Shown here: positions 7,920 to 15,565 of the stretch, piece after piece | Layout: each line of letters begins with the position of its first letter | How positions within the stretch are numbered: the first letter of the stretch is position 1 | IMG/VR virus record: IMGVR_UViG_3300042923_001169 | Coordinates: 1-40,162 of that record | Length of the DNA: 40,162 bases | Strand: one strand, 5' to 3' | From: a virus | The notes under the pieces: generated by a model | What the model was told of the DNA's origin: nothing | Database searches by the model: none | The model's input: the letters and a program-made list of their open reading frames with translations, nothing else | Made by a program: the position numbers and the translations under genes

Positions 7920-7969
7920 TAAAAACACTAATTATATTATTTAATTGTAGATTTAAGTTCTTTATTATG

Positions 7970-7998
7970 TTTTAATTATTAAAAATAAATAGTATAAT
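7970..7998 (+). promoter_or_regulatory. Possible promoter before the coiled-coil gene
   Basis: A perfect -10 box TATAAT lies at 7993-7998 in a very AT-rich gap. The best -35 at 17 bases is only TTTTAA. It would serve the gene at 8031 and perhaps the integrase. Confidence 0.3.
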
Positions 7999-8030
7999 AT
8001 ATTTATCATTTACCCGAAAGGATGAAAATA

Positions 8031-8300
8031 ATGAATAACGAAGATAAAATATTAAATATACTACAGCAAATACAAAATGATATTAAGGATTTAAAATCTG
8101 ATGTTAAAGATTTAAAGGAAGGTCAAACAAGGATAGAATCTTTAGTTACAGAACTTGACCCTAAAAATGCCTCTAGACATGTTGAATTAAACAACAGCAT
8201 TGATGAGCTTCATAAAGATGTTAAATTCATTAAACATAAGCTTCATGTAAATGAAGAAGAAATATTTGATATTAAAGACAAGCTTAGACTAGTTAAATAA
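8031..8300 (+). CDS. Small coiled-coil protein
   Basis: An 89-residue, charged protein with heptad patterns over most of its length (about 5-40 and 50-85), broken near DPKNAS. AAAGG lies 9 bases before the ATG at 8031; the ATG at 8022 lies on the ribosome binding site and is rejected. It stands directly before the serine integrase, separated by a terminator hairpin. Small proteins beside serine integrases sometimes act as recombination directionality factors, but nothing in the sequence proves this. It might equally be a partner of the membrane protein upstream. Confidence 0.55.
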   Translation: MNNEDKILNILQQIQNDIKDLKSDVKDLKEGQTRIESLVTELDPKNASRHVELNNSIDELHKDVKFIKHKLHVNEEEIFDIKDKLRLVK

Positions 8301-8325
8301 ACTCACGTAAGTGGGTTTTATTTTT
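8300..8325 (+). terminator. Terminator between coiled-coil gene and integrase
   Basis: Stem AACTCAC / GTGGGTT (one G-T pair) with loop GTAA, followed by TTATTTTTT. The integrase ribosome binding site begins 2 bases later, so integrase would be made by read-through. Confidence 0.7.
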
Positions 8326-8338
8326 TAGGAGGGATACA

Positions 8339-9928
8339 GTGAAGGCAGCTATATATAGCAGAAAATCTATTTTTACAGGTAAAGGCGAATCCATTGAGAA
8401 CCAAGTACATCTATGCAAAGAGTACGCATTAAAATTAGGAATATCAGACTTCTTGGTTTATGAGGATGAAGGCTTCAGCGGTAAGAGTACTGAAAGGCCA
8501 GAATATCAGAAAATGCTTAAGGATGCTAAAGCTAAAAAGTTTGATTATATTATATGTTATAGACTAGACCGCATCAGTCGTAATATAGCTGACTTTTCTA
8601 TTCTTATACAAGAGCTTCAAAATCTGGATATTAGCTTTATATCAATTAGAGAGCAGTTTGATACGAGCACACCTCTAGGGCGTGCCATGATGTATATAGC
8701 CTCAGTATTTGCTCAATTAGAGCGTGAAACCATCGCAGAGCGTGTTAGCGATAATATGATGCAGCTAGCAAAGAGTGGTCGTTGGTTAGGAGGTAAACCT
8801 CCTTACGGTTTTGTAATAGAGCCTATAGTATATAAAGATAACGACATGAAAGAAAGAAAAATGTTTAAGCTTGCCCCTAACTCTGAAGAAATTGAAATAG
8901 TAAAGCTTATTTATGATAAATATATTGAATTTAATTCTATATTTAAGGTTGCTAAGTATTTAGAACTGCAAAACATAAAGCTAAAAAATTATAAAAAAAT
9001 CAATCCCGCTTTTCTTGGAGATATTTTGAGAAATCCAGTGTATGCTACAGCTTCTGAAGAAACAATGAATTATTTTTCAAAGCTTGGTGTAAGTATAGAA
9101 GGAAATATTGATAATAAACAGGGTTTAATGGCTTACAATAGAACTGACGGAAAGAAGAATAAAAAAGATATTTCTGAATGGATAATTTCCGTTTCAAAGC
9201 ATCTTGGAGTTATACCAGGTGCGCAATGGGTTGCTGCTCAGGATATGAAAGAAAAGAATAGTCAAACTCCTCCGAATTTAGGCAAGTGTAATATTGTATC
9301 ACTTCCTGGACTTCTTCGTTGCTCAAAATGCGACTCTCCTATGAATGTACTTTATGGCAATAAAAGAACTGATGGAAGTAGGGATTTCTATTATAAATGT
9401 TCTAATCGTATATTAAATGTTAATAATTGCGATAATCCTAATATTAGAGCTGAGGTAATCGAGGAAATTGTTATTAATAAACTTAAGAAAATGTCTGGCA
9501 GTAGAAAAACAATTTTAAAAGAGCTTAATAAAAACAAAAGGCTTACTGATAATACAGAACTAATAATTGAAATAGATAATATTAATAAAACTATAATTAA
9601 AAATGAAGCTGCAATAAATAATCTTGTAGAACAAATGTCACTTTTAAGTCTCGAAGCCTCTAAATTCCATTTTAACAAGATTGAAGAATTAACTAAAAAA
9701 AATAGAGATTTAAAAAATCGGCTTATGGAGCTAGAAGAGAAAAAACATATTTCTGATGTTACTGAAACTAACTCAGAAATCTTAATTCAATCGTTACTAA
9801 ATTTTAACTCCGCCATAGATAATTGTGAAACTCCTGAGGAAAGAAAAAATTTGTTTAACAGGATTATAGAGATAGTGACATATGATGGTATAAAAAAAGA
9901 CGTGAAGATAAAATTATTAAAGGTATAA
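8339..9928 (+). CDS. int: Large serine recombinase (phage integrase)
   Basis: Catalyses phage integration by serine recombination. Residues 1-145 form the resolvase-type catalytic domain with YSRKS (nucleophile Ser10), DRISRN and ERETIAERV. Residues about 155-300 match the recombinase domain that contacts att DNA. A zinc ribbon has Cys328, Cys331, Cys354 and Cys364. A coiled coil (about 390-450) follows, as in other large serine integrases, and the length of 529 is typical. The start is GTG with AGGAGGG 5 bases upstream. A 48-bp palindromic site begins 13 bases after the stop, the usual place for attP. Confidence 0.95.
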   Translation: MKAAIYSRKSIFTGKGESIENQVHLCKEYALKLGISDFLVYEDEGFSGKSTERPEYQKMLKDAKAKKFDYIICYRLDRISRNIADFSILIQELQNLDISFISIREQFDTSTPLGRAMMYIASVFAQLERETIAERVSDNMMQLAKSGRWLGGKPPYGFVIEPIVYKDNDMKERKMFKLAPNSEEIEIVKLIYDKYIEFNSIFKVAKYLELQNIKLKNYKKINPAFLGDILRNPVYATASEETMNYFSKLGVSIEGNIDNKQGLMAYNRTDGKKNKKDISEWIISVSKHLGVIPGAQWVAAQDMKEKNSQTPPNLGKCNIVSLPGLLRCSKCDSPMNVLYGNKRTDGSRDFYYKCSNRILNVNNCDNPNIRAEVIEEIVINKLKKMSGSRKTILKELNKNKRLTDNTELIIEIDNINKTIIKNEAAINNLVEQMSLLSLEASKFHFNKIEELTKKNRDLKNRLMELEEKKHISDVTETNSEILIQSLLNFNSAIDNCETPEERKNLFNRIIEIVTYDGIKKDVKIKLLKV

Positions 9929-9941
9929 TTTTATCTTTTCC

Positions 9942-9989
9942 GTTGCAGTTTAATACGGTTACCTAATGGTATGAATATTAAACTGCAAC
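9942..9989. other. Candidate phage attachment site (attP)
   Basis: Perfect 14-bp inverted arms GTTGCAGTTTAATA (9942-9955) and TATTAAACTGCAAC (9976-9989) flank a 20-bp centre. The centre has inner TACC/GGTA symmetry around TAAT, so the crossover dinucleotide would be near 9965-9966 (AA). Size, symmetry and position behind the integrase fit a serine-integrase attP. There is no T-run, so a terminator is less likely. An intact site implies an unintegrated form. Confidence 0.65.
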
Positions 9990-10186
9990 AAAACACAATA
10001 TGCAAAATAATAATGGTAGAAAGTTTTTTCGCTACTGTAAAATTGATAGTTACAGAGAGTAATAAAAAACAAATTAGACTTATAATAATGTAGCTCATGG
10101 CACTAAAAGCTATAGATGAAGATACTGCAGATTCAATTCTACTTGGAACTCATTGTTTTAAATATGCAAAAATAAAAAAGAGGTAG
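9971..10186 (+). pseudogene. Small reading frame broken by one in-frame TAG
   Basis: From ATG 9971 or ATG 10013 an open frame runs to TAG at 10091-10093. It continues in the same frame with LMALKAIDEDTADSILLGTH and further residues to a second TAG at 10184. The two halves read like one protein of about 58-71 residues with a CAG-to-TAG change. There is no ribosome binding site at either start. It may be a decayed gene. The rest of the 451-base gap (to 10379) holds attP upstream and an AT-rich promoter region downstream, with nothing else seen. Confidence 0.35.
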
Positions 10187-10329
10187 CCCCGACTTAACAA
10201 GACTATCTATTGTAATTCACCATAAAAGAATATTCTTCACTAAACATATACTATTATAATCCATATATTTTCAGTTAATATAGATATAAACTGATATTTT
10301 AATCACAAATCCAATAAAGATAATGATAT

Positions 10330-10358
10330 TTGTAACAATGGGGATACTAACATAAATT
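10330..10358 (+). promoter_or_regulatory. Possible promoter of the secreted DUF3888 gene
   Basis: TTGTAA (10330-10335), 17 bases, TAAATT (10353-10358), 22 bases before the start codon with GGGAGGTG between. Moderate match to a sigma-A promoter. Confidence 0.4.
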
Positions 10359-10379
10359 AAACATGGGAGGTGTACCGTT

Positions 10380-10820
10380 TTGAAAAGAAGAATTTCAATA
10401 ATTTGCCTAACATTAATTTTATCAATTTCATTTTTTCAAGTACCAGTAAAAGGCATTGAAAAAATACCAGATGCAAGATTAGGCTTACCTTATGAATATA
10501 CTCCCGAAGAGGGGTCAATAGAGGAATTGTACAAAGATATAATTACCACACTCATACAACCTTATGTATCTAGAGAAATAGAAAAATACTACGGAAGACA
10601 ATATCTGTATGATTTATGGAATATGAAGTTTTTACGAATTGATAGACCAATGGGGTACCGCAGTTTTGCCTTTACTATTAGAGTTGAAGTAAAACCATTT
10701 ATTGGGGCACATAATACTATAGGTATAGATGAGATGACTATCAGAATAGAAGGAGGAAATCCTACAGTAGAAAATTTCAAACATATAAAGAGTTTTCCAA
10801 TACCAAAGTACCTACAATGA
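10380..10820 (+). CDS. Secreted DUF3888-like protein
   Basis: A 146-residue exported protein. Residues 1-25 are a signal peptide: KRR, a hydrophobic core ISIICLTLILSISFF, then PVKG. The mature part (ELYKDIITTLIQPYVSREIE onward, then a beta-rich half) resembles DUF3888, a family of secreted proteins of unknown role in spore-forming Firmicutes. The start is TTG with GGGAGGTG 8 bases before it. It lies between attP and the end of the lysis operon, the usual place for lysogenic-conversion genes, and has its own promoter-like sequence and a terminator. The effect on the host is unknown. Confidence 0.65.
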   Translation: MKRRISIICLTLILSISFFQVPVKGIEKIPDARLGLPYEYTPEEGSIEELYKDIITTLIQPYVSREIEKYYGRQYLYDLWNMKFLRIDRPMGYRSFAFTIRVEVKPFIGAHNTIGIDEMTIRIEGGNPTVENFKHIKSFPIPKYLQ

Positions 10821-10829
10821 AGTCGTTGC

Positions 10830-10869
10830 AAAGTAAAATAGCAAGTCGCTATCCTTGCTATTTCACTTT
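10830..10869 (+). terminator. Terminator after the DUF3888 gene
   Basis: A 16-base stem, 10830-10845 with 10854-10869, pairs with one mismatch around an 8-base loop. The T-run is weak, and the hairpin could stop transcription on either strand. It overlaps the start of an open frame at 10817 that is rejected as a gene. Confidence 0.65.
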
Positions 10870-11003
10870 ATTAATCATAAGTTTTAAAAATCTGTTATAT
10901 ATTTTTTGTTTCGCCATAAATTACAATTCTGTGCTATTTATTCTTAATTCTCCAATTGTTTTATTTATCCTTCTTCTGGCAACAATTTCATTGAGGTGAT
11001 TTT

Positions 11004-11165
11004 ATGAACCAAGATAAAATTGAAATGTTGGTTAAATTCCGGATATCTGTATCAAATAAATATAGAGTAGAAAGATTAATACAAGAGCTATTTGCTAATA
11101 GTGTGATCAGCCTTGAAGATTATGACTTTGCTTTAAATGCTGTTGAGTGCTTAAAATTAGTTTAA
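11004..11165 (+). CDS. Small hypothetical protein, 53 aa
   Basis: A 53-residue frame with TTGAGGTGATTTT before its ATG, a strong ribosome binding site. It starts MNQDKIEMLVKF and ends LNAVECLKLV; it is acidic and helical, with two likely helices. It has the size of Spo0E-like phosphatases but lacks their SQ-LD motif, so that identity is not claimed. A hairpin terminator follows. It belongs to the accessory cluster beside attP. Confidence 0.6.
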   Translation: MNQDKIEMLVKFRISVSNKYRVERLIQELFANSVISLEDYDFALNAVECLKLV

Positions 11166-11173
11166 ATAAAAAA

Positions 11174-11212
11174 AGAGGTAGCTCCCCCCCCCAATTAATG
11201 AAACTACCTTTT
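11174..11212 (+). terminator. Hairpin terminator with a C9 loop tract
   Basis: Stem AGAGGTAG (11174-11181) pairs with CTACCTTT (11204-11211), one G-T pair. The large loop holds nine C in a row (11184-11192). It ends the transcript of the 53-residue gene. Confidence 0.55.
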
Positions 11213-11300
11213 AACTCTTTATATGAATATTGCATTATTAACTTGGAAAAACTGTTAACAATAAATGCAACTAATTTGATGAAAATGGATGTGAGAGATA

Positions 11301-11603
11301 ATGATAACTAAAATTTTGCATTTTCTACAGGTGTTAGAGATACTAGGTAAGTGGCTTTCTAAGGCAGCAAAGAACTACCATATAACCGCAGGGTTTATTT
11401 TTATTACTAGAATTGCAACAATATCACCAAATCGCCGCTTTGCTTCATTTTATATTGATTTAATTCTTGTCTCTATAATGATATTTGGCTATCTACAGAA
11501 AGATACTAATTCAAAATCTAAAAAATCGGGTTTTAGCATAAATATTAGTAATAAAAATATTAACATTAATAAAAACAAACCTGAAAAACAAAAAAAGACC
11601 TAG
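11301..11603 (+). CDS. Small membrane-associated protein
   Basis: A 100-residue protein with two hydrophobic stretches (about 23-40, HITAGFIFITRIATIS, and 48-64, FYIDLILVSIMIFGYL), then a very polar Lys/Asn-rich tail. The ribosome binding site is weak (GAGAGATA before ATG). Its stop codon lies inside the terminator stem shared with the late operon. It may be an accessory membrane protein; no family is recognised. Reality as a gene is likely but not certain. Confidence 0.45.
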   Translation: MITKILHFLQVLEILGKWLSKAAKNYHITAGFIFITRIATISPNRRFASFYIDLILVSIMIFGYLQKDTNSKSKKSGFSINISNKNININKNKPEKQKKT

Positions 11604-11627
11604 AAGGAATTACCCCTCTAGGTCTTT
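11590..11627. terminator. Bidirectional terminator between + accessory arm and - late operon
   Basis: Perfect 11-bp stem AAAGACCTAGA (11594-11604) with TCTAGGTCTTT (11617-11627). On the - strand it is followed by a long T-rich run, so it ends the late operon just after the holin gene. Confidence 0.85.
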
Positions 11628-11628
11628 G

Positions 11629-11952
11629 CTATTTTCTAAATTCTGTAACTTCTCCATCTGACTTTATTTCCTGAGGCAGATCTGGCTGATTAAATACTTT
11701 TAAAATCCCTTCAGGAGTTTGCTTGAAAAATTGATTCGCAAATACTGAAGCTCCAGCCACAAGTATTCCCTGCATAATTGCTTGTACAGTAAAGCCTCCT
11801 ATGGCTATACTGAAGCCTATGGCAACTACAAGTAGTATCAAAGGTATTATCTCATCAGGAACCTTATTAACCGCTTTTAGGACCATTCCTATCACATATA
11901 TCACCGCTATAACTATTAAGTAATTTTCATTTATATATTTTAATATTTCCAT
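11629..11952 (-). CDS. Phage holin
   Basis: A 107-residue protein with three hydrophobic stretches (about 12-26, 36-54 and 57-75) and a polar C-terminal tail. It is the last gene of the late operon, right after the amidase, and so is the likely pore former that releases the endolysin. GGGAGGAAATAGAA precedes the ATG. It looks like the Clostridium/Bacillus Hol44-type holins, though the exact family was not checked. Confidence 0.75.
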   Translation of the reverse strand: MEILKYINENYLIVIAVIYVIGMVLKAVNKVPDEIIPLILLVVAIGFSIAIGGFTVQAIMQGILVAGASVFANQFFKQTPEGILKVFNQPDLPQEIKSDGEVTEFRK

Positions 11953-11971
11953 TTCTATTTCCTCCCTTATT

Positions 11972-12811
11972 TTAACCTAATAATTTTGACCAGGTAATTG
12001 CTCCAATCACCCCATCAGAAACAATAAAATTATCTTTTTGGAATTGAATCATTGTAGCCTGGGTTTCAGCACCAAAGTCTCCATCTGCCCCATATAAAGG
12101 TAATTTATAACCTTTTTCAAGAAGTACCCTTTGTACTAGTTTTATGAACCATTTGTGCTTAGAGCTACAGCCTTTATAGAGAACTGGTACAGCACTTTGT
12201 GTCTTAGTTCCCCATAATCCATCTACTTTGAGCACGCTGCCATTAATATCACGCAATCCATTTTCATTACAGAGCTCCTGGAGCTGTCTTATATATTCAT
12301 GACCATCAAATACCACTACTGGATTTGGAGCCTTTCCAAAAGCTTTAATTTCGCTTATATAGTCCTCTTTTATTATGCTAGTGCCTGGACATGTCTTTGC
12401 AGCATTTTCCCTGTGAAATCTAATATATTTGCTCTTGTCATAGAAATACTTCCCTAGCCTTAGGAGTGATGTTTTTTGTTCTCCGGTTAAAGAGTCATTT
12501 CCAATATCAAAATTCCCTAGAGTTTCGCAACAAAAGCCTCCGGTATTGTATCCAAGTATTGATGCTGGTGTCCAGCTGAAGTCCCTACCCGTTACGAATA
12601 AACCATTTGGAAGTAGTGTTACATGCTGACCTATGTCGGACCATCCGTTTGTGTTAACATGATAATTTTTCATAGCTTCCTGAAGCGCAATTCCATTGTT
12701 GCCTGTAAAGCTTGATTTGCTTGGTAGCCATGTGTGATGCACATGCAGCTCCTTATGCTTGTACCCATCTAGCTTTTTTAATAATTCATCAATGGTGATA
12801 ATTTGAAACAT
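11972..12811 (-). CDS. Endolysin: N-acetylmuramoyl-L-alanine amidase with peptidoglycan-binding repeats
   Basis: Cleaves the bond between N-acetylmuramic acid and the peptide stem at lysis. Residues about 15-155 are an Amidase_2/PGRP domain with zinc ligands His25 (HVHHTW), His133 and Cys141 (FHRENAAKTCPG). Residues about 165-279 are two PG_binding_1-like repeats (GLWGTKTQSAV and GDFGAETQATM). There is no signal peptide, as expected with a holin downstream. The ribosome binding site (GGGAGGAAACAGAAG) closely resembles that of the holin. Confidence 0.92.
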   Translation of the reverse strand: MFQIITIDELLKKLDGYKHKELHVHHTWLPSKSSFTGNNGIALQEAMKNYHVNTNGWSDIGQHVTLLPNGLFVTGRDFSWTPASILGYNTGGFCCETLGNFDIGNDSLTGEQKTSLLRLGKYFYDKSKYIRFHRENAAKTCPGTSIIKEDYISEIKAFGKAPNPVVVFDGHEYIRQLQELCNENGLRDINGSVLKVDGLWGTKTQSAVPVLYKGCSSKHKWFIKLVQRVLLEKGYKLPLYGADGDFGAETQATMIQFQKDNFIVSDGVIGAITWSKLLG

Positions 12812-12826
12812 CTTCTGTTTCCTCCC

Positions 12827-13144
12827 TTATTTAAATTTAAATATTAAGCCCAGCATTACTCCGATTATTCCAGAGCACACTGAGCTTATAATAGCTATTT
12901 TAATTGATTGAGCTTGCTTGCCTGGTTCTTCTCTCATCTGAAGCATAACCTTCGAGATATCTCCTATTGAGTCTTTAATCTCATTCAGGATCTTAAATAT
13001 CATTTTGATTTGCTCTCCACCGGAAGCTTTGAACATTTCTACTTCACCAAGTCTCTCATATATGTCCTTAATATCGTTTTTAAGACTGGTTACATCCTCT
13101 TTAAGGTTTTGTATCCATGCGCAATCATTACAGTTCTCATTCAT
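12827..13144 (-). CDS. xhlA: XhlA-like lysis-associated protein
   Basis: A 105-residue protein with a coiled-coil body (about 10-75) and one C-terminal membrane span (IAIISSVCSGIIGVMLGLIF), the layout of the hemolysin XhlA family encoded before the lysis genes of PBSX-like phages. I chose ATG 13144 with GGAGGCAGGGC upstream; the frame extends 11 codons further but over the ribosome binding site. It may sit in the inner membrane and help holin or endolysin action. Confidence 0.75.
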   Translation of the reverse strand: MNENCNDCAWIQNLKEDVTSLKNDIKDIYERLGEVEMFKASGGEQIKMIFKILNEIKDSIGDISKVMLQMREEPGKQAQSIKIAIISSVCSGIIGVMLGLIFKFK

Positions 13145-13180
13145 GCCCTGCCTCCATAAATAGTGATTTAAAGGCAAAAG

Positions 13181-13201
13181 AAAAAGACCTTATTAAGATC
13201 T
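13181..13201 (-). terminator. Terminator between tail and lysis genes
   Basis: On the - strand AGATCT, loop TAATA, AGGTCT, then TTTTTC. It is nested in a wider 11-bp stem (13169-13179 with 13206-13216). It lies between the XkdX-like gene and the lysis cassette, so lysis genes would be expressed by partial read-through. Confidence 0.65.
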
Positions 13202-13229
13202 CGTATTTTGCCTTTAGTTTATTTATTTT

Positions 13230-13379
13230 TTAAACTGTTTTATCTATTGTCAAATTCTTTTCTGCGATATAAGCATCAATCTTAGTTTTTAAATCAGGTC
13301 TTGCTGTTATTACTTCTTGATAAGTTAAAGCTCCTAGAACAATTTGATTAACTAAATATATAACTGTCCAACTGTACAT
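13230..13379 (-). CDS. xkdX: XkdX-like small tail protein
   Basis: A 49-residue protein starting MYSWTVIYLVNQIVLGALTY and ending IDKTV. The pattern of an aromatic start, a hydrophobic helix, G-x-L-T-Y-Q-E and a short tail matches the XkdX family found after tail fibre genes in PBSX-like phages. GGAGGTGTTTAAT precedes the ATG. It is immediately downstream of the gene at 13710. The role in the tail is unknown. Confidence 0.65.
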   Translation of the reverse strand: MYSWTVIYLVNQIVLGALTYQEVITARPDLKTKIDAYIAEKNLTIDKTV

Positions 13380-13380
13380 A

Positions 13381-13710
13381 TTAAACACCTCCTCCCAATA
13401 GCATTTCATTTATAACACCCATAATCATATCCTGATTTTCTTTGAGTGTTTTATTTTCAGCTTTAAGCATTGCTATTTCATCGCTAGGGGATATAGCAGG
13501 AATTTCATATTCATACCATACCTCTTCAGTAGCTGGATTATAATATAATACTTCATCTTTTCCCTCTATTCTCTCCATTATAGGGAGCTCTTCTATAATA
13601 AAGCCAGTTGCTTTAATTTCATTTGATAAAGTATCTGGGGATTTATGCTGCAAACCTACATGATATTTGTTATCTGCAACTTTTGTTAATTCACCTAAAA
13701 ATATTGACAT
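13381..13710 (-). CDS. Tail-associated protein, XkdW-like position
   Basis: A 109-residue acidic protein with an N-terminal beta-rich part, a central YYNPATEEVWYEYE segment and a C-terminal coiled coil (about 78-100, DEIAMLKAENKTLKENQD). This architecture is common in small proteins encoded between tail fibre and XkdX genes (XkdW type). AAAGGAGGAAATATAA precedes the ATG. A fibre-associated or chaperone role is inferred only from position. Confidence 0.55.
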   Translation of the reverse strand: MSIFLGELTKVADNKYHVGLQHKSPDTLSNEIKATGFIIEELPIMERIEGKDEVLYYNPATEEVWYEYEIPAISPSDEIAMLKAENKTLKENQDMIMGVINEMLLGGGV

Positions 13711-13728
13711 TTATATTTCCTCCTTTTA

Positions 13729-15126
13729 TTACCACATTATTGGATTAGCTGCATATTTGCATGGAGTAGTTGCCATGGCATTTGCTCTTTTTGTAGTATC
13801 TGCTCCTAAAACTCTTTGCCAAACCAATGTTCCATTTGAAGTTAATTTTACAAATTTATTATTTGTTGTAGCAACATATACATACCCATCTTTATCGACA
13901 GTTACCATAACAGCATAACCCCCTGTCAAAGCATATACATCATATGACCAAGCAAGAGCAAAAGTATTTATATCCAACTTTTGAACTAGCTTAGAAGGGG
14001 CTCCGCTCCCAAATATCCAAGCAACAAAATATAAATAATCTTTATCTCTAACCATGCAAGCATCATTCAAATCTGTTGCTGTAGTTGCAACAAACGGTGT
14101 AGTCTTTGTAAGTCCATCAGCACTGAATTTATATATAGTATTTTTATACCCATTGTAAGCTAGCACACTCCCATCCTCTGTGTTAGGCACAATTGAATAT
14201 GTTGCATTTCCATTGAGGGACGTGCTAGTGCTGTATAGAGTTTTAATCCATATATTTGTTCCATCTGCACTAAATTTTCCTAACTGTCCGCTATCAATTG
14301 CGCAATACATTTGTCCATCTTTGTCCAAAGCAAGTGAGCCACCCGTAGCAAGAGTATTTGTGAAAATTACAATGCCCTCTGGAGATAATTTGAATACCTT
14401 ATTATAGTTATTATTACTAACATAGATATTTCCATCTTTATCTAATTGTAAGTCTTGTAATAGAATACTACCAGTTGGAACGCAATTCCATATTTCAGCA
14501 CCGGCAGGTGAATACTTAAATATTTTATTGCTGGTATTAAAATAAACATTTCCTTGTGGGTCTGTATCTATACCATAAATAGTTGATGCTCCTGCATAAA
14601 ATACAGTAACTTCACCTGTTGGAGATATTTTATACACGTTACAATCAGCATCGGCAACATAAGTATACCAATCAGCTTGTGAGAAGTTCGTCCATGAAGC
14701 TCCATTCCAATAATAAGCAATTAAAAATACCCATTTAGTGCCATCCCAATATCTTACTGAACCTAGCACGGAATATAGAGACATTGCAGCAGATTTCCAA
14801 AACTCCACATTAGGAGCTGAAGGAATTTGTGCTAATACATCAGCTGAATTGATTACTACATTTATCTCTATTTCACTTCTACCTATGAATTTCATAGCAT
14901 CTTTAATATTAAATTTGGACTTAATATTACCTATGTTAATCCATATGTCGCCTAATGCTTTGGAGCTTGGCTCTATTTCTTGGAAAATTGTTTTTCCTAT
15001 AACGTTTGTAGTTTTAAGCCACACATCGCCATATTTAGATGCTACAGGCGCTGCTGACGAAGCAATAACATTTATATTTCTTTGTCCAGCTAAGGAGCCA
15101 CCAACATTTACTCTTCCTACAGCCAT
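13729..15126 (-). CDS. Tail fibre / receptor-binding protein with beta-propeller
   Basis: A 465-residue probable host-recognition protein. Residues 1-165 are a fibre-like region rich in V/I/A/N. Residues about 165-460 hold about six repeats of the kind DKDGNIYVS...KVFKLSPEG, DKDGQMYCA...GKFSADG and DKDGYVYVA...KFVKLTSNG, which is the NHL/PQQ-like beta-propeller blade pattern. Such a head would bind carbohydrate or protein on the cell surface. GGCGGTGGTATAG precedes the ATG, and the gene abuts its neighbour. Propeller fold is fairly sure; receptor role is inferred. Confidence 0.75.
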   Translation of the reverse strand: MAVGRVNVGGSLAGQRNINVIASSAAPVASKYGDVWLKTTNVIGKTIFQEIEPSSKALGDIWINIGNIKSKFNIKDAMKFIGRSEIEINVVINSADVLAQIPSAPNVEFWKSAAMSLYSVLGSVRYWDGTKWVFLIAYYWNGASWTNFSQADWYTYVADADCNVYKISPTGEVTVFYAGASTIYGIDTDPQGNVYFNTSNKIFKYSPAGAEIWNCVPTGSILLQDLQLDKDGNIYVSNNNYNKVFKLSPEGIVIFTNTLATGGSLALDKDGQMYCAIDSGQLGKFSADGTNIWIKTLYSTSTSLNGNATYSIVPNTEDGSVLAYNGYKNTIYKFSADGLTKTTPFVATTATDLNDACMVRDKDYLYFVAWIFGSGAPSKLVQKLDINTFALAWSYDVYALTGGYAVMVTVDKDGYVYVATTNNKFVKLTSNGTLVWQRVLGADTTKRANAMATTPCKYAANPIMW

Positions 15127-15549
15127 CTATACCACCGCCCTATTAAGTTTCAAGTATGCAATTAGATTACTCTCTGGCTTAGAGCTAGCATATAATCGCA
15201 CACTACCGTTTGAGCTTAGATTAGCAGATTTTAAATTGCTAGCCTTCTCTAAGTCCTCTACCCTAATGTTGATATCCACAACTGTAGAGACTGTTATATC
15301 TGCATCATTATGGTCATAAGTCCAGAAGCCTAGTGAGCTTGTATTATCTACCCATCCTGTTGAAAGAATGGTTATATTACTTTTTATTTTTACAATATCA
15401 GCCAATTGCGTTTCAGCTGAAGTCTTAAAGTCCTCAGCTTCTTTTAATTTTTCATCTATAACATCCCAATTGGGATTAATTACTGTTATGTCTGGTGGAC
15501 TATCAGATAACTCAATTTTCTTTAAAGCATAATTCGTTGTTTGCTTCAT
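15127..15549 (-). CDS. Tail fibre adaptor-like protein
   Basis: A 140-residue protein. The N-terminus (TTNYALKKIELSDSPPDI, then NPNWDVIDEKL) is the motif seen at the start of many Firmicutes phage tail fibre proteins. A short coiled coil (about 33-55) and a beta-rich C-terminus follow. It directly precedes the propeller gene with no gap, so the two probably form one fibre, the first as base and the second as tip. Confidence 0.6.
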   Translation of the reverse strand: MKQTTNYALKKIELSDSPPDITVINPNWDVIDEKLKEAEDFKTSAETQLADIVKIKSNITILSTGWVDNTSSLGFWTYDHNDADITVSTVVDINIRVEDLEKASNLKSANLSSNGSVRLYASSKPESNLIAYLKLNRAVV

Positions 15550-15565
15550 TATTCAATCACTCTCC

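Noticed and set aside
9942-9989. Palindrome read as a terminator for the integrase
   Set aside because: The loop of 20 bases and the absence of a T-run fit an attachment site better, though a weak terminator role is not excluded.
10817-10999. 60-codon + frame overlapping the end of the DUF3888 gene
   Set aside because: It starts inside a strong terminator hairpin, lacks a ribosome binding site and reads as hydrophobic noise from AT-rich DNA.
11004-11165. Spo0E-like phosphatase identity for the 53-residue protein
   Set aside because: The size fits, but the SQ-LD signature of the family is absent.
14738-15319. 193-codon + frame opposite the tail fibre genes
   Set aside because: It lies fully antisense to two well-supported tail genes with good ribosome binding sites; its composition looks like a reverse reading.
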